Origin: Alphaproteobacteria bacterium | GTDB lineage: Bacteria > Pseudomonadota > Alphaproteobacteria > Rickettsiales > UBA1997 | Assembly: GCA_030835745.1 (NCBI GenBank) | Contig: JAUROA010000049.1 | Span: 1-34,700 of the forward strand | Length of the DNA stretch: 34,700 nucleotides | Reading direction: 5' to 3' | Part shown: in pieces, positions 1 through 9,085 of the stretch | Position numbering within the stretch: position 1 is the stretch's first letter | Layout: each line of letters opens with the position of its first letter | Made by a program: the position numbers and the translations under genes | Notes under the pieces: generated by a model | Seen by the model: only the letters and a program-made list of their open reading frames with translations | Databases searched by the model: none | Told to the model about the DNA's origin: nothing

Positions 1-72
1 ATTAACCCTAAAAATATGGTATAATATAAATATGTTAAATTTTTAAATTCGTGTTAAATTTTTAAATTCGAA

Positions 73-96
73 TAGGAAAATCGGGGTCTGACCCCA
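73..96 (-). repeat. REP-like palindromic element, left copy
   Basis: The stretch taggaaaatc followed by GGGGTCTGACCCC and a final a (palindrome at 83-95) is almost the exact reverse complement of the element found twice at the right edge (34458-34481 and 34571-34594). Only one base of the 24 differs, next to the palindrome. The G/C core is striking in such AT-rich DNA. A REP/REPIN-type element mobilised by a RAYT transposase is a reasonable guess, but no transposase is present here. Confidence 0.75.
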
Positions 97-105
97 AAGT
101 TTGCG

Positions 106-114
106 TGGTATAAT
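106..114 (+). promoter_or_regulatory. Extended -10 promoter of the macro-domain orphan
   Basis: TGG TATAAT (TATAAT at 109-114) lies 38 bases upstream of the ATG at 153 and is followed by ataaATAT. No good TTGACA sits 16-18 bases upstream, where the sequence is the palindrome. A second identical box at 17-25 comes from the direct repeat. Its -35 would fall at or before the window edge. Confidence 0.55.
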
Positions 115-152
115 ATAAATATGTTAAATTTTTAAATTCAAAGGTAGCTATT

Positions 153-1745
153 ATGAAAAAAGAAATAAAAAATCCAGATCTTGAAGAATTTCTAGTAAAT
201 GCAGGGATTACATCGGTATGGAGTAAGGATCACACAAAAGATGGAGCAGAGTCTTATCTTTGCTATCTTAGCAGCGAAGAGAAGCTTAATCTTGATCAAT
301 TGAAAGAACCACCATTTCTTCTTGAAAGAGCTGGTTCTAATATTAGAAAGGATGATAAAGGTCATAAATTTATTTATATTACCAAAGCAGAATATGAGAC
401 AGCAGTTGCGGTGTTTAAATCATTATATGGAGGATTAAAGAAATCATTTGATGAATTTATAACAAATGCTAATAAATTAGGTATTGAAATCGATTATAAG
501 AAACAACATTTTGCTGATGGAAAAATTAAACTTATATTTGGTAATAGCTTTAAAGTTCGAGAATCCCGAGCGATACTTATGTCATTGTGTGATAATAAAA
601 CTTTAGAGGGGGGTGATAGTATAATTTATCTTGATCAAGAAGATATAAATGACATGAAAAAAGCTTTAAAAAGAATTAGAGAGAGTCAACAACAACCTGA
701 AGCAGTAAGGGTAAAAGAGAGTAGACAAGCACCACCTGAAAATGGAGGAATAATGGATAGAATGTGTCAAGTTATGAGAGTCATGAATTTTCAGGATAAA
801 GAATATGAAGTTGATGCTTCAGAAAGAGGTAAAAAAGTAAATGCAAAAATTACATTTACAGGGGAAAAAGGGCCTGAAAATGCTGAAAAATTTGTATCAG
901 TAATTTATGATCATGATATTACTGGTCCTAAGGATGGAATGAAAGATGTTTGGTTAAAAAGAAGGATTCATGAAGAAGGGGATAAGAGAGTAGTTTATAT
1001 TGAAAATCAAGAGTTAAGAAAATTATATGAAGTATACATAAAGAAACCAAGTCCAGTTGCTACAGGTCCCAATGCTATAAGAGCTGATAATCAGATTCCA
1101 AATATTGAAATTGTTGCAGAGAATATATTTGGCGCAGCGGATCATAATCCAGGACCAATGAAACACAAGAATTGCTACGTAGATCCTGCAAGTCCTGAGA
1201 CTGAAAGCGGTATAAAAGGTCGTGACGGACATTTATCTGGTGCAATATATAAAAAAATTAGTGGTGGTTATGAAAATGTATTAGATAAAATTAACTCAGA
1301 GGGTATTCATAAAATAATACAATATGATAGCGCAATAAATATTGGAGAAACATTTGGCGTATTAAGCATTGCTGGACCGGAGGGTAGCAAAATTAAAAAT
1401 CAGGCTGGATTTACACAAAAATTGCAACAAGTTTACAAAACAATAATTGAAAAAATAATTGAAAATAAAGATTCTTATGATCAATTCAATGTTCCAATTA
1501 TGTCAGGTGGTGTATTTGCTGATGTTCATAAACCTAATATAGGTAAAATAACAGCTGAAGCAATATATGGCGCAATTACAGAAATTTCTCAAGATGGCAA
1601 AATTTCATCTCAAGATTTAAAACAAGCCTTAGGTAAAACAAAATTATGTTGTGCTGATAGTGTTCTTGCAAGCGAAATTGGTAATAATTATAAAAGTCTT
1701 CAATCTCAAGCAAGCGCCCAAGGAGCAGCCGTGGGTAGAACATAA
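153..1745 (+). CDS. Orphan protein with three N-terminal repeats and a probable divergent macro domain
   Basis: 530 aa, no signal peptide or membrane segment. The N-terminal half seems to hold three related units of about 80-95 aa (roughly 9-93, 98-175 and 203-298). Each ends in a strand-helix motif: FIYITKAEYETAVAVFKS, SIIYLDQEDINDMKKALK, RVVYIENQELRKLYEVYI. Residues about 315-475 resemble a macro (ADP-ribose-binding) domain. GRDGHLSGAIYKKISGG (356-372) fits the GGGVxGAIxxxxG loop, INIGETFGVLSIAGP (395-409) fits the strand leading to H-x-VGP, and VPIMSGGVFADVHKP (447-461) fits the (A/F)P-x-(I/L)S-x-G-(V/I)-(F/Y)-G-x-P loop. The usual VNAAN Asn motif is replaced by YVDPASP (342-348), so catalysis is doubtful while binding is possible. 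aaagg 8 bases before the ATG is a plausible ribosome site. The protein ends GRT, like other orphans here. Being a real gene is near certain; the macro call is moderate. Confidence 0.6.
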   Translation: MKKEIKNPDLEEFLVNAGITSVWSKDHTKDGAESYLCYLSSEEKLNLDQLKEPPFLLERAGSNIRKDDKGHKFIYITKAEYETAVAVFKSLYGGLKKSFDEFITNANKLGIEIDYKKQHFADGKIKLIFGNSFKVRESRAILMSLCDNKTLEGGDSIIYLDQEDINDMKKALKRIRESQQQPEAVRVKESRQAPPENGGIMDRMCQVMRVMNFQDKEYEVDASERGKKVNAKITFTGEKGPENAEKFVSVIYDHDITGPKDGMKDVWLKRRIHEEGDKRVVYIENQELRKLYEVYIKKPSPVATGPNAIRADNQIPNIEIVAENIFGAADHNPGPMKHKNCYVDPASPETESGIKGRDGHLSGAIYKKISGGYENVLDKINSEGIHKIIQYDSAINIGETFGVLSIAGPEGSKIKNQAGFTQKLQQVYKTIIEKIIENKDSYDQFNVPIMSGGVFADVHKPNIGKITAEAIYGAITEISQDGKISSQDLKQALGKTKLCCADSVLASEIGNNYKSLQSQASAQGAAVGRT

Positions 1746-1828
1746 TAAGGTGCATTTAAAATAATTAAAAAATTGAATTTTACAGTTAAATTTTTACACT
1801 CAAAACTTATATATCTTTTTTAACAAAA

Positions 1829-3229
1829 TTATAACTCAATTTCTTTCGCTAATTCAATGCCACCTCCTAATATTTTGAATAGATTTATTGAATTTATTAG
1901 ATGTTCTTGTTTGTAATTTATATAATTTTGCTTGGCTTGATAAAGGGCAATTTGTTGATCAATTAGATTATATTTTGATTCACTGCCAATATCATATTTA
2001 GTTTTTATTATATCATATTCATTATGTTTTAGGTCAAAAATTTCTTGAGCTAATTTAAGCTCTTGAGCTATTGATTTTTTCTTGCTTAATTGGTCTTTTA
2101 ATTCTTTAAAGGCGATTTCAATTGTTTTTTGGTAATTAATGATTTCTATTTTTTTGCGAATTTTGGCCAAGGATAAATTAGCATAATTAGAGCCAGCGCT
2201 AAATATTGGTAAATCAATTTTAGGGCCAATATTCCATATTGATCTAGTGGTTGATAAATCAGTTAATTGATTTGAAGCATAGCCAATATTGCTAGTTAGC
2301 ATTATAGAAGGAAAGAACATGGCCCTAGCTGCGCCAATATTAGCATTGGCAGCCTTAAGATTATGCTCGGCTCTTTTAATATCTGGTCTAGATAGCAACT
2401 TAGATGAAGGGATAAAATTTAGTGATTTATGAGCAATTTTAATATCATCAATTTCTTTGATTGTAGTATAATTATCAAATATTTTTTTGTCGTAATTGCC
2501 AATTAATATTTGTAGTAAATTTCTACTTTGTGATACGATATTTTGACTATTTGCAAGATTTATTTTGGCATTATTTAATCGCGCTTTTTGTTCTATTAAA
2601 TTACTTTTAGAATCTATGCCATTTTCATAGCGAATTTTGGCAATATTATATTTTTGTTCAATGGCATTTTTGATTTTGTAAGAATATATCATTGTTTGGT
2701 GATTGGCAATAAATCTAATATAAGAATCAACAATTTGCGCAATAAGAGAAATTTTTATTATGTTATGATTTTGCTTTGAAGATAAGTAAAGTTGTTTGTT
2801 AGAGTTTTTAATTGATTGCAATTTGCCAAATAAGTCAATTTCGAAATTAGTTAAAGCTAATTTAGCAGTAAAATTATTAGTTGGTTTATAATTATTGCTT
2901 GACTGGCTAGCTCTTTCAAGTGAAGAAGAGGCGCTTATTTTAGGAAATATATTAGATAAGGAGACATTATATTGAGCTCTGGCTTGTTCAATATTAAGAG
3001 CGGCAATTTTTAAGTCGCGATTATTTTCTAATGATAGGTTGATAATCTTTATTAAATCTTGGTCAATAAAAAAATCTTGCCATAATATATCCTTATGATC
3101 TGTGCTGCTAAATAATTGATCTATTTTTTGTTGAGATATTGGGCTTTCTGGCCTTTTATATTTGGGCGCCAAGCTACATGAGCTAAAAATTAAGGTAATG
3201 ATAATGAGTTTTATGACATTTCTTATCAT
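1829..3229 (-). CDS. RND efflux outer-membrane lipoprotein, NodT/OprM type
   Basis: 466 aa outer-membrane channel subunit of a tripartite efflux pump. A lipoprotein signal peptide ends in FSSC (Cys18) and is followed by SLAPKYKRPE, the N-terminal hallmark of NodT/OprM proteins. Two OEP halves follow, with typical elements: NIEQARAQYNVSLSNIFPKIS in the first half, and RPDIKRAEHNLKAANANIGAARAMFFPSI plus the ANLSLAKIRKKIEI region in the second. The length fits the family. It is the last gene of a three-gene operon; its ATG lies 2 bases after the stop of the pump gene. The substrate cannot be told from sequence. TolC-like folds are shared with type I secretion, but the neighbouring RND and adaptor genes settle the pump role. 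Confidence 0.93.
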   Translation of the reverse strand: MIRNVIKLIIITLIFSSCSLAPKYKRPESPISQQKIDQLFSSTDHKDILWQDFFIDQDLIKIINLSLENNRDLKIAALNIEQARAQYNVSLSNIFPKISASSSLERASQSSNNYKPTNNFTAKLALTNFEIDLFGKLQSIKNSNKQLYLSSKQNHNIIKISLIAQIVDSYIRFIANHQTMIYSYKIKNAIEQKYNIAKIRYENGIDSKSNLIEQKARLNNAKINLANSQNIVSQSRNLLQILIGNYDKKIFDNYTTIKEIDDIKIAHKSLNFIPSSKLLSRPDIKRAEHNLKAANANIGAARAMFFPSIMLTSNIGYASNQLTDLSTTRSIWNIGPKIDLPIFSAGSNYANLSLAKIRKKIEIINYQKTIEIAFKELKDQLSKKKSIAQELKLAQEIFDLKHNEYDIIKTKYDIGSESKYNLIDQQIALYQAKQNYINYKQEHLINSINLFKILGGGIELAKEIEL

Positions 3230-3231
3230 TA

Positions 3232-6200
3232 TTAATATTTGAGTAATTTTAAATTTAATTTTTTAGTGCTAATATTATGCACTATAATATAAAACATTGG
3301 CACAAATAATGTTGCTAGAAATGTTGCTGCCAGCATGCCACCAATTAGGCTAATACCAATTGCATTTTGACTTGCTGCACCTGCTTGACTAGCAAGTGCA
3401 AGCGGAAATACTCCCAAAATAAAGGTCAAAGCAGTCATTAAAATTGGCCTAAATCTTTGCTTAGTAGCCATTAGGGTCGATTTAACGATATTTCCTTGTT
3501 TTAAATATAGTTTTCTAGCAAATTCAACAATTAAAATTGAATTTCTTGCTGAAAGGCCAATTGTTGTTAAGAACCCTACTTGAAAATATATATCATTATT
3601 CATGCCAAAAATACTAGCAAAAATAGCTGCGCCAAGAGCTCCAAAAGGAATGATAAACATTACTGAAAATGGAATTGACCAGCTTTCATAAAGTGCAGCA
3701 AGCGATAAAAACACCGCTAAAATAGAAATTATATATAATATTGTGGTTTGATTTTTATTTTGTTGCTCTTCATAAGATAGGCCAGACCAGGCATAGTCAA
3801 CATTTTGGGGTAATTTATTGATAATGTTTTTAATTTCACTCATAGCGTCTCCAGAGCTAATTTTGGGTGATGCAGAGCCAACAATATTTACTGAAGAAAT
3901 GCCGTTAAATCTTTCTAATTTTTGCGGTCCATAGCTCCAACTTGAATTTATAATACTACCAAGTGACACCATTTTATTTTCATTGTTTTTGACATACCAT
4001 TTATTTATATCTTGCGGATTCATGCGATATTTATCCTGACCTTGCAAAATAACTCTTTTAATACGACCCTGATCAATAAAGTCATTAACATATAATGAGC
4101 CCCAACCAACTTGCATTGTTTGATTGATATTATTTATGTCTATTCCAAGTGCTGCAGCTTTTTTATAGTTAATATCGAGTTTAAATTGTGCAACATCGTC
4201 AAGTCCATTAGGTCTAACTCCGATTAATTTAGGATTTTGAGCTGCCATGCCTAATGTTTGATTTCTGGCCATTACTAGATCTTTGCGCCCAATATTTTTG
4301 CTATCTAAAATATGAACATTAAAGCCAGATACGCTGCCTAATTCGCGAATTGGCGGCGGGAAAAAAGTAAAAATTTGAGCATCTTTAATTTTGCTTAAAT
4401 TTGCCATTGATCTAGCAGAGATATTAAATACTGATTGCTCTTCTTTTGGTCTTTTTGACCAATCTTTAAGACCAACAAATCCAAAGCCAACATTTTGAGC
4501 ACGACCTGCAAAACTAAACCCTGTAACTGTGAATAAATCTTGTATATTGTCAGAATCAGGACCTTCAAGGAAGTAATCTTCAACTTTTTTTAGGCTTTCA
4601 AGTGTTCTTTCCATTGTTGCAGAGCTTGGAGTTTTAACAAATAAATACATAAATCCTGGATCGTCATTGGGTAAAAAAGATTTAGGTAATTTGTTAAAAA
4701 TTATAATTAAACCAATAATTAATATTAAATAAACTGATATAAATTTGCGGGTTCTTCTAGTGATAAAATTAGCTCTATTAATGTAAAATTTGCGTAGTTT
4801 TTTGAGTAGAGCATTAAATTTGGTAAAGAATTTTTTATTGCTAAAATTGCTTTTGTCATTCTTTTTTTGCAAGATTGCAGCACATAAGGAAGGCGATAAA
4901 ATTAATGCAACAAATACAGATAATGTCATAGCACTGACAATTGTTACTGAAAATTGGCGATAAATTGCACCGGCAGATCCAGGAAAAAATGCCATAGGAA
5001 CAAAAACAGCTGATAAAACAACAGCAATACCAATTAAGGCTCCAGTAATTTGCTTCATAGATTTTAAAGTAGCTTCTTTTGGAGATAGATTTTCTTCTTC
5101 AATTAGCCTTTCAACATTTTCAACTACAACAATTGCATCATCTACAAGAAGACCAATTGCAAGCACCATTGCAAATAATGTTAAAGTATTAATACTATAG
5201 CCAAAACCATATAAAATAGCAATGGTGCCAAGTAATACAATAGGAACAGCCAGGGCAGGAATTATAGTAGCGCGAAAATTTTGCAAAAATAGTAAAATTA
5301 CTAATAATACCAAAATAGCAGCCTCAAATAGGGTGATAACAACTCCTTTAATTGATAATTTAATTAGTTGCGTTGAGTCGTAAGGGTAGATAATTTCAAC
5401 ATCTTTGGGTAGAAATTGTTGTAATTTTGTTACTTCTTTTTTAACTGCTTGAGCCGTTGTTAAGGCATTAGCCCCTGATGATAAAATAACCGCCATGCCA
5501 GCTGCTGGCTTTCTTTTATAGCGGGCAACGCGATTATAATTTTGTAGACCAAGCTCAATTTTGGCAATATCTTTAAGGTAAATTTGCGCACCATCCTTAT
5601 TGGCTTTAATAATGATATTTTCAAATTGTTCAACAGTTTGTAATCTAGATTGAGCTGTGATTGTGGCATTAATTTGCTGACCTTTAATTGCAGGAAGGCC
5701 ACCAAGTTGCCCAACTGCCATATCTTTATTTTGCGATTTAATAGCATTTATAACATCTTGAGTCGTTAATTTATAGCTATATAATTTATGTGGATTAAGC
5801 CATATTCTCATCGCCTTTTGATTGCCAAAAATAGTGACATTGCCAACCCCATCAATTCTTGAAATTTGATCTTTTAAATTACTAAATAAAATAGAATTAA
5901 GATCTTCTTCGTTAGTTTCTCCGGTTTTTGAATATATGCCAACAATAAGTAAGAAATTATCATTTGATTTACTAACTCTTAATCCTTGCTGTTGAACAGA
6001 TTGCGGCAATAATGGTATTGCTGATTCAAGTTTATTTTGCACCTGAACTTGAGCAATATCTGGGTTAGTGCCAGGTTCAAAATTAAGAGATATTCGAGCA
6101 GAGCCATCGGAATTGCTACTTGATGAAAAATAGCGTAAATTATCAACACCATTAATATTTTGTTCAATAATTTGAGTAACAGAATTTTCAACCGTTTGCG

Positions 6201-6360
6201 CCGAGGCACCAGGAAGTGAGGCAGAAATTGAAATTGTGGGTGGTGCAATATTTGGATATAATTCAACAGGAATTTTAAAAAGTGAAAAAACCCCAGCAAC
6301 CATCACAATGATCGAGATAACCCAGGCAAAAATTGGTCTTTTAATAAAAAATTCAGACAT
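3232..6360 (-). CDS. RND multidrug efflux transporter, AcrB/MexB (HAE1) type
   Basis: 1042 aa, near AcrB's 1049, inner-membrane proton-drug antiporter. The N-terminus (FFIKRPIFAWVISI) and TM4 motif AIGLLVDDAIVVVENVERLI place the proton-relay aspartates at D407 and D408, the same numbers as in AcrB. Arg971 (RFRPILMTALTF) also keeps its place. The relay lysine of AcrB (K940 in GLSAKNAI) is replaced by Arg939 (GLSARNSILIVEFA), which keeps the positive charge. Start and stop are coupled to both neighbours: the adaptor's TAA overlaps this ATG by one base (TAATG), and the lipoprotein gene follows after 2 bases. Drugs, bile salts or host peptides are possible substrates; none is shown by the sequence. 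Confidence 0.95.
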   Translation of the reverse strand: MSEFFIKRPIFAWVISIIVMVAGVFSLFKIPVELYPNIAPPTISISASLPGASAQTVENSVTQIIEQNINGVDNLRYFSSSSNSDGSARISLNFEPGTNPDIAQVQVQNKLESAIPLLPQSVQQQGLRVSKSNDNFLLIVGIYSKTGETNEEDLNSILFSNLKDQISRIDGVGNVTIFGNQKAMRIWLNPHKLYSYKLTTQDVINAIKSQNKDMAVGQLGGLPAIKGQQINATITAQSRLQTVEQFENIIIKANKDGAQIYLKDIAKIELGLQNYNRVARYKRKPAAGMAVILSSGANALTTAQAVKKEVTKLQQFLPKDVEIIYPYDSTQLIKLSIKGVVITLFEAAILVLLVILLFLQNFRATIIPALAVPIVLLGTIAILYGFGYSINTLTLFAMVLAIGLLVDDAIVVVENVERLIEEENLSPKEATLKSMKQITGALIGIAVVLSAVFVPMAFFPGSAGAIYRQFSVTIVSAMTLSVFVALILSPSLCAAILQKKNDKSNFSNKKFFTKFNALLKKLRKFYINRANFITRRTRKFISVYLILIIGLIIIFNKLPKSFLPNDDPGFMYLFVKTPSSATMERTLESLKKVEDYFLEGPDSDNIQDLFTVTGFSFAGRAQNVGFGFVGLKDWSKRPKEEQSVFNISARSMANLSKIKDAQIFTFFPPPIRELGSVSGFNVHILDSKNIGRKDLVMARNQTLGMAAQNPKLIGVRPNGLDDVAQFKLDINYKKAAALGIDINNINQTMQVGWGSLYVNDFIDQGRIKRVILQGQDKYRMNPQDINKWYVKNNENKMVSLGSIINSSWSYGPQKLERFNGISSVNIVGSASPKISSGDAMSEIKNIINKLPQNVDYAWSGLSYEEQQNKNQTTILYIISILAVFLSLAALYESWSIPFSVMFIIPFGALGAAIFASIFGMNNDIYFQVGFLTTIGLSARNSILIVEFARKLYLKQGNIVKSTLMATKQRFRPILMTALTFILGVFPLALASQAGAASQNAIGISLIGGMLAATFLATLFVPMFYIIVHNISTKKLNLKLLKY

Positions 6361-7475
6361 TATTTATTATTCAAATCAAATTTGACTTTAGCATTGGGTC
6401 TAATTTTAAATAAACCTTTATTAATAATTATTTCTCCTTCTTTAAGACCTTTTTTAACTATCCATTTATTATTATATAATTGATCAGATTGAATAATTCT
6501 TGGAGTTGCGATATTATCTTTATTGATAATATATACCATAAGACTACCATCTTGTTGGCGCATTACTGCACTTTGTGGCACTGTAATTGCCTTATATTGA
6601 TTAACATGGATAAAAGCATTAACAAACATACCAGGAATTAGCTGTTGGTTTTTATTATTAAATTTAGCTCTTAATGTGATAGAGTCAGTTGATTGGTCAA
6701 TAAAGGATTGTTGAAATTGTATAGTGCCAATCTCGCTATAAGGTTTATTATCGATAATTAAACTAACTTTTAAATTATTGCTATTTTTAATAATTTGTGA
6801 AGTTGGCTGGGTAATATCAACATAAATTGGGCTTAATGAAGTAATAGTGGTTAATTCAGTTTCTTGATTTGCAGTTACTAAAGCCCCAACAGTGAAATTA
6901 GTTTTATTGATATTGCCAGAAATTGGTGCTAATACTTTTGTTTGATCAATTTGATCTTTAGCATTTGCTAATTTGGCCTTGGCAAGAGCTTCTTTTGATA
7001 ATATATCTTCATATTCTTGCTTACTGATTCCTTCAACTTGGAGTAGTTTTTTAAATCTAGTTGCTTGAGCTTTAGCAGCTTCGTAATTAAGTTGAGCTTG
7101 CTTTATTTCTGCCTTTTGTACTGAGTCATTAATTTGGTATAATTGTTGTCCTTTTTTAACTTTAGAGCCTTCGGTAAATGTTATTTTTTCGATTATTCCT
7201 GAAATTTGAGGACGAATTTGTGAAATTTTATAAGCATTAACGCGAGCAGGAAATTCTTTAGAGATGATGATTTCTTCTTGAGCAATTTTAATAATATCGA
7301 CATCTATAACTCGATTTGGATCAAAAAATCTACCACCATAACCACCCGATTGGCCACCCGATTGACCACCTGATTGGCCCTTATAAAGTAATTTAGGAAT
7401 AATTGATAAGGCAATAAAAATAAAGACAATTATGGCGATTATAGCTGCTAATATTTTTTTGCGATTTTTATTCAT
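6360..7475 (-). CDS. RND efflux periplasmic adaptor (membrane fusion protein), AcrA type
   Basis: 371 aa adaptor linking the inner-membrane pump to the outer-membrane channel. A single N-terminal membrane anchor (about residues 8-29) has no lipobox, so it is anchored by TM rather than lipid. A Gly/Ser/Gln linker follows (GQSGGQSGGQSGGYGG, from residue 33), encoded by a 12-bp tandem repeat. The lipoyl half (SQIRPQISGIIEKITFTEGSKVKKGQQLYQIN), an alpha-hairpin (about 115-180), the second lipoyl half (VLAPISGNINKTNFTVGALV) and the beta-barrel (LIPGMFVNAFI) come in the usual order. It is the first gene of the efflux operon. No regulator gene is adjacent. Confidence 0.93.
   Translation of the reverse strand: MNKNRKKILAAIIAIIVFIFIALSIIPKLLYKGQSGGQSGGQSGGYGGRFFDPNRVIDVDIIKIAQEEIIISKEFPARVNAYKISQIRPQISGIIEKITFTEGSKVKKGQQLYQINDSVQKAEIKQAQLNYEAAKAQATRFKKLLQVEGISKQEYEDILSKEALAKAKLANAKDQIDQTKVLAPISGNINKTNFTVGALVTANQETELTTITSLSPIYVDITQPTSQIIKNSNNLKVSLIIDNKPYSEIGTIQFQQSFIDQSTDSITLRAKFNNKNQQLIPGMFVNAFIHVNQYKAITVPQSAVMRQQDGSLMVYIINKDNIATPRIIQSDQLYNNKWIVKKGLKEGEIIINKGLFKIRPNAKVKFDLNNK
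7342..7377 (-). repeat. 12-bp tandem repeat, three units
   Basis: Units ccacccgattgg, ccacccgattga and ccacctgattgg (plus-strand reading) encode three SGGQ tetrapeptides in the flexible linker just after the membrane anchor of the adaptor. Copy number could vary without breaking the frame. Confidence 0.85.
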
Positions 7476-7582
7476 AAATATTGATAAATATACAGAAATT
7501 ACGAATTAATAAATTTTATAATTATAAGTAAATTATTAAACAATAATTTGTGCTTAATATGTCTTTAATTATGGTGCGAGGT

Positions 7583-7609
7583 GTCATTATTATAAATAAA
7601 TTTAATGAC
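7583..7609. promoter_or_regulatory. Inverted repeat between gatA and the efflux operon
   Basis: GTCATTA (7583-7589) and TAATGAC (7603-7609) form a 7-bp inverted repeat with a 13-base loop. It sits 5 bases past the gatA stop and about 108 bases upstream of the efflux adaptor start. No T-tract follows, so it is a poor intrinsic terminator. A 3' stabilising hairpin or a repressor operator for the efflux operon are alternatives. Confidence 0.3.
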
Positions 7610-7614
7610 CAATC

Positions 7615-9084
7615 CTAGCTGTTATTTTTTAAAGCAAGTTCTTCTTCAATAGCAAGACCAATATCGAAAATTATTTGCTCATTAAGTTTGTCAGACATTA
7701 ATTGCATGCCAATTGGAAGATTATCTTGATCAAAGCCAGCAGGAATTGATATAGCAGGAAGACCAGCTAGATTTGCCGGAATTGTAAATGCGTCATTGAG
7801 ATATATTTTAACAGGGTTGTCGCCAGTTAAATATGAAATTGGAAAAGCGCTATTTGGTGTGGTTGGTGTTAATATTGCATCAACTTTTTTGAATGCTTCT
7901 TTGAAGTCATTGCTGATTAATCTTTTAATTTTAAGGGCTTTTTTATAATAGGCATCGTAATATTCAGCGGATAATACATAAGATCCGGTTAAAATTCTTC
8001 TTTTAACTTCATTGCCAAATCCAAGAGATCTGCTTTTGCTGTATAATTCTTCAAGATTGATATTATTATCTGGGCACCTAAAACCATAACGCACCCCATC
8101 ATATCGAGCAAGATTAGATGAGCATTCGGCAGTGGCAATAATATAATATACTTCAGGGCCATATTTAGTGTGAGGTAGAGAAATATCTATAATCTTAGCA
8201 CCTCTAGCTTTTAAAATATCAATAGTATTTTGTCTTATTTTTTCAATATCTTGATTCATATTATCAAGGTGATATTCCTTAACAATGCCAATTTTTTTGC
8301 CTTTAATGTTTGAATTTAGGTTATTGTTAAAATCAGGCACTGCAACATTTAGGCTGGTTGAATCCTTGATATCATGACCAGCAGCAATTTTAAGAAGCAA
8401 GGATGCGTCATATATATTTTTTGCAAAAAAACCCGCCTGATCAAGCGAGCTAGCAAAGGCAATCATGCCATAGCGAGAGCATCTGCCATAAGTTGGTTTA
8501 ACTCCAACAATATTAGTAAATGATGCTGGCTGTCTTACGGAGCCACCAGTATCAGAGCCGGTAGCACCAGCGCATAAATTAGCAGATACTGCCGCTGCTG
8601 AACCACCGGACGAGCCTCCAGGAACTAGATCTTGGTCAGAATTTTTCTTTTTATAAGGGTTGATAACAGGACCAAAATAGCTATTAGTGTTAGTTGATCC
8701 CATAGCAAATTCGTCCATATTTAATTTGCCAATATTAATAGCGCCAGCATTAAATAGATTTTGTGTTACTGTTGATTCATATGGCGGGATAAAGTTTTCA
8801 AGCATTTTTGACGCACAAGTTGTGCGAATATCTTTAGTGCAAAAGAGATCTTTAATACCAAGAGGCACTCCTTCAAGTTCTCTTGCATTATTATTGGCAA
8901 TTTTTTGATCAGATATTTCTGCTAATTTAATGGATTTATCAAAAAAAGTGGTAATATAGGCATTGATTTTGAGGTTATTTTCAATATTTTTAATATATGA
9001 TTTTGTTAATTCAATAGCGCTAAAATCTTTATTTTTAAGACCTGTAATGGCTTGTTTAATAGATAATTTAGTTAGTTCAGTCAT
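7615..9084 (-). CDS. gatA: Asp-tRNA(Asn)/Glu-tRNA(Gln) amidotransferase subunit A
   Basis: 489 aa, the usual GatA length. The amidase-signature enzyme releases ammonia from Gln or Asn for transamidation of Glu-tRNA(Gln) and/or Asp-tRNA(Asn) in the GatCAB complex. The catalytic Ser-cisSer-Lys triad is visible: Lys78 in PLGIKDLF, Ser158 in PGGSSGGSAAAV and Ser182 in GSDTGGSVRQPA. Two features separate it from plain amidases: the N-terminal helices, and the segment around residues 117-146 (NIGKLNMDEFAMGST, then NSYFGPVINPY). gatC and gatB are not in the window. The gene starts one base after the stop of the DsbD-like gene, so the two are probably cotranscribed. Confidence 0.95.
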   Translation of the reverse strand: MTELTKLSIKQAITGLKNKDFSAIELTKSYIKNIENNLKINAYITTFFDKSIKLAEISDQKIANNNARELEGVPLGIKDLFCTKDIRTTCASKMLENFIPPYESTVTQNLFNAGAINIGKLNMDEFAMGSTNTNSYFGPVINPYKKKNSDQDLVPGGSSGGSAAAVSANLCAGATGSDTGGSVRQPASFTNIVGVKPTYGRCSRYGMIAFASSLDQAGFFAKNIYDASLLLKIAAGHDIKDSTSLNVAVPDFNNNLNSNIKGKKIGIVKEYHLDNMNQDIEKIRQNTIDILKARGAKIIDISLPHTKYGPEVYYIIATAECSSNLARYDGVRYGFRCPDNNINLEELYSKSRSLGFGNEVKRRILTGSYVLSAEYYDAYYKKALKIKRLISNDFKEAFKKVDAILTPTTPNSAFPISYLTGDNPVKIYLNDAFTIPANLAGLPAISIPAGFDQDNLPIGMQLMSDKLNEQIIFDIGLAIEEELALKNNS

Positions 9085-9085
9085 G

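Larger units (their letters stand above)
17..139. repeat. 34-bp direct repeat flanking a palindrome
   Basis: Positions 17-50 and 106-139 are identical over 34 bases. Each copy starts TGGTATAAT and ends TTTTTAAATTC. A third partial copy of the last 17 bases (gttaaatttttaaattc) lies at 53-69. The 55 bases between the full copies hold the GGGGTCTGACCCC palindrome. Each full copy carries an extended -10 promoter box, so the promoter of the following gene is duplicated. The arrangement looks like a local duplication linked to insertion or rearrangement of the palindromic element. The left border may lie outside the window. Confidence 0.9.

Noticed and set aside
8687..8908. Antisense ORFs within gatA, dsbD, polA, metX and others
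   Set aside because: These are shadows of well-supported genes in AT-rich sequence, with no start signal or family resemblance.
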